NCBI GenBank assembly: GCA_041913905.1
Contig: JAYSEK010000028.1
Coordinates: 1-64,000 of the forward strand
From: Roseateles_B sp041913905
GTDB lineage: Bacteria > Pseudomonadota > Gammaproteobacteria > Burkholderiales > Burkholderiaceae_C
Direction: 5' to 3'
DNA: 64,000 nucleotides
The notes beneath the pieces were generated by a model. That model was not told the DNA's origin. It saw only the letters and a program-made list of their open reading frames with translations, and searched no databases. This document shows, piece by piece, positions 62,841 to 64,000 of this stretch. The translations under genes and the position numbers were made by a program. Numbering within the stretch: the first letter of the stretch is position 1; the number at the start of each line of letters is the position of its first letter.

Positions 62841-63935
62841 GTGACTCAAGCGACCTCCTCCGCCTCGGCTGGCGTGATCGAAACCGATGCCGTCATCGTT
62901 GGCGCCGGCCCCGTGGGCCTGTTCCAGGTGTTCGAACTCGGCCTTCTGGAGATCAAGGCCCACATCATTGACTCCCTGGCCTACCCCGGTGGCCAGTGCA
63001 TCGAGCTCTACCCCGACAAGCCCATCTACGACATCCCCGCCCTGCCCGTCGTCACCGGCAAGGAGCTGACGGACAACCTGATGAAGCAGATCGAGCCCTT
63101 TGGCGCGACCTTCCATCTGGGCCAGGAAGTCACCACGGTGGAGAAGCAGGAAGACGGCCGCTTCTTCGTGGCCACCTCCAAGGGCACGCAGTTCCTGACA
63201 AAGACCATCTTCATCGCCGGCGGCGTGGGTTCCTTCCAGCCCCGCACGCTGAAGGTCGAGGGCATCGAGAAGCATGAAGGCTCGCAGGTGCACTACCGCG
63301 TGCGCAAGCCCGAGCAGTTCGCCGGCAAGAACCTGCTGATCGTCGGCGGTGGTGACTCCGCGCTGGACTGGGCCCTGAACTTCTGCGGCGGCAACGAAGA
63401 CGGCAACCCGCACAAGGCCGAGAGCGTCATCCTGCTGCACCGCCGCGACGGCTTCCGCGCCGCCCCGGCCAGCGTCGCCAAGATGAAGGAGCTCTGCGAG
63501 AACTACGAGATGCAGTTCATCGTCGGCCAGGTCACGGACCTGGACGAGACCGAGGACGGCGTGCTCAAGGGCGTGAAGGTCACCGGCGGCGACGGCGTGA
63601 CCCGCGTCGTCCCCTGCGACCAGGTCCTCGTCTTCTTCGGCCTCTCCCCCAAGCTCGGCCCCATCGCCGAATGGGGCCTGGCCCTGGAGCGCAAGCAGAT
63701 CCTCGTGGACACCGAGAAGTTCCAGACCAGCGTGCCGGGCATCTTCGCCGTGGGTGACATCAACACCTACCCGGGCAAGAAGAAGCTGATCCTGTCGGGC
63801 TTCCATGAGGCCGCCCTGGCTGCTTTTGGTGCGATGCCGATCATCAATCCGGAGAAGCGGGTGCACCTGCAGTACACGACGACCAGCCCGAAGCTGCACA
63901 AGGTGCTGGGGGTGGAGACGCCGGTGTTTGACTGA
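62841..63935 (+). CDS. Ferredoxin-NADP(+) reductase, thioredoxin-reductase-like type
   Basis: 364 residues from a GTG at 62841, with GGAT ten bases upstream; no ATG fits. FAD site VIVGAGPVGLFQVFELG; SLAYPGGQCIELYPDKPIYDIPA is typical of YumC-type FNRs. The NADPH site is LLIVGGGDSALDWALNF. The C-terminal GDINTYPGKKKLILSGFHEA binds FAD. The CxxC of thioredoxin reductases is absent. It exchanges electrons between NADPH and ferredoxin, probably the adjacent FdxA. Confidence 0.92.
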   Translation: MTQATSSASAGVIETDAVIVGAGPVGLFQVFELGLLEIKAHIIDSLAYPGGQCIELYPDKPIYDIPALPVVTGKELTDNLMKQIEPFGATFHLGQEVTTVEKQEDGRFFVATSKGTQFLTKTIFIAGGVGSFQPRTLKVEGIEKHEGSQVHYRVRKPEQFAGKNLLIVGGGDSALDWALNFCGGNEDGNPHKAESVILLHRRDGFRAAPASVAKMKELCENYEMQFIVGQVTDLDETEDGVLKGVKVTGGDGVTRVVPCDQVLVFFGLSPKLGPIAEWGLALERKQILVDTEKFQTSVPGIFAVGDINTYPGKKKLILSGFHEAALAAFGAMPIINPEKRVHLQYTTTSPKLHKVLGVETPVFD

Positions 63936-63958
63936 GGCTTGGCCTTTTGTCTGTGAAG

Positions 63959-63982
63959 AACCCGCCCGTGTGGCGGGTTTTT
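63959..63982 (+). terminator. Rho-independent terminator after the ferredoxin reductase gene
   Basis: AACCCGCC pairs with GGCGGGTT across a 5-nt loop and is followed by TTTTG. It lies 23 bp after the stop codon. Confidence 0.9.
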
Positions 63983-64000
63983 GTTGGCTGGATGGAGAGT

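Overview
The window is about 64 kb of high-GC, gene-dense bacterial DNA. It most resembles a Burkholderiales betaproteobacterium of the Rubrivivax/Leptothrix/Roseateles type. The clues are a phasin gene, an aceE-aceF-lpdA locus with lipoyl domains on both E2 and E3, a cysI-DUF934-cysH-cysD-cysN sulfate assimilation run, very strong G/C third-position bias, and GC-rich multi-hairpin intergenic elements. The genus assignment is inference. The sequence is a scaffold: exactly 100 Ns lie at 23020-23119. No tRNA, rRNA, CRISPR array, insertion sequence or prophage was recognised.

Layout. 1-46 is the 5' edge of what looks like a group IIC intron, placed directly after the terminator of an M35 (aspzincin) protease gene (112-1161). 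1.3-4.3 kb holds sulfur and anion genes: a PhnD-like/rhodanese fusion divergent from a SorA/SorB-type sulfite dehydrogenase pair. 4.4-10 kb holds small membrane proteins, two J-domain-like proteins and a periplasmic binding protein. 10.1-16.4 kb is the pyruvate dehydrogenase complex, divergent from a PAS histidine kinase and FixJ-type regulator (16.7-19.8 kb). folD and prlC follow, then a repeat-rich gap. 23.4-33.6 kb is the most unusual block. It has two FecR-domain proteins, a caspase-like lipoprotein, a secreted TPR-CHAT protein, a CHASE2-PAS-GGDEF-EAL protein and a secreted protein of unknown function. 33.7-40.9 kb is mixed housekeeping (MFS, rmuC, an RlmN-family enzyme, VOC, 2-hydroxyacid dehydrogenase, nitroreductase, histone-deacetylase-like). 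41.1 kb is a phasin with palindromic operator candidates. 42.8-50.4 kb has two patatin genes. One of them starts a tightly overlapping operon with a single-module C-A-T-TE NRPS and a TVP38/VTT membrane protein. 50.4-52.1 kb is an Lrp/ornithine cyclodeaminase divergent pair. 52.2-55.2 kb has a DUF4399-like protein, an AP2-like protein, dsbA and ybiB. 55.3-62.4 kb is the assimilatory sulfate locus, followed by fdxA and a ferredoxin-NADP reductase.

How the genes fit together. In the sulfur locus a TauE-type permease, CysDN (APS synthesis), an iron-sulfur APS reductase (CysH), CysI, DUF934 and a uroporphyrinogen-III methyltransferase (siroheme supply) form one co-directional set. There is no cysJ and no cysC here, which fits an APS route and a ferredoxin-type electron donor. 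The adjacent fdxA and fpr-like genes could serve that purpose. In the 24-34 kb block every principal protein has a signal peptide, lipobox or periplasmic sensor domain. This suggests an envelope-facing signalling system in which two clan CD peptidases, two FecR proteins and a c-di-GMP enzyme act together; that is inference.

The observations I consider most worth checking are the FecR/caspase/CHAT/CHASE2 block, the patatin-NRPS-VTT operon, the in-frame GC-rich hairpin insertion inside cysD, and the intron at the left edge.
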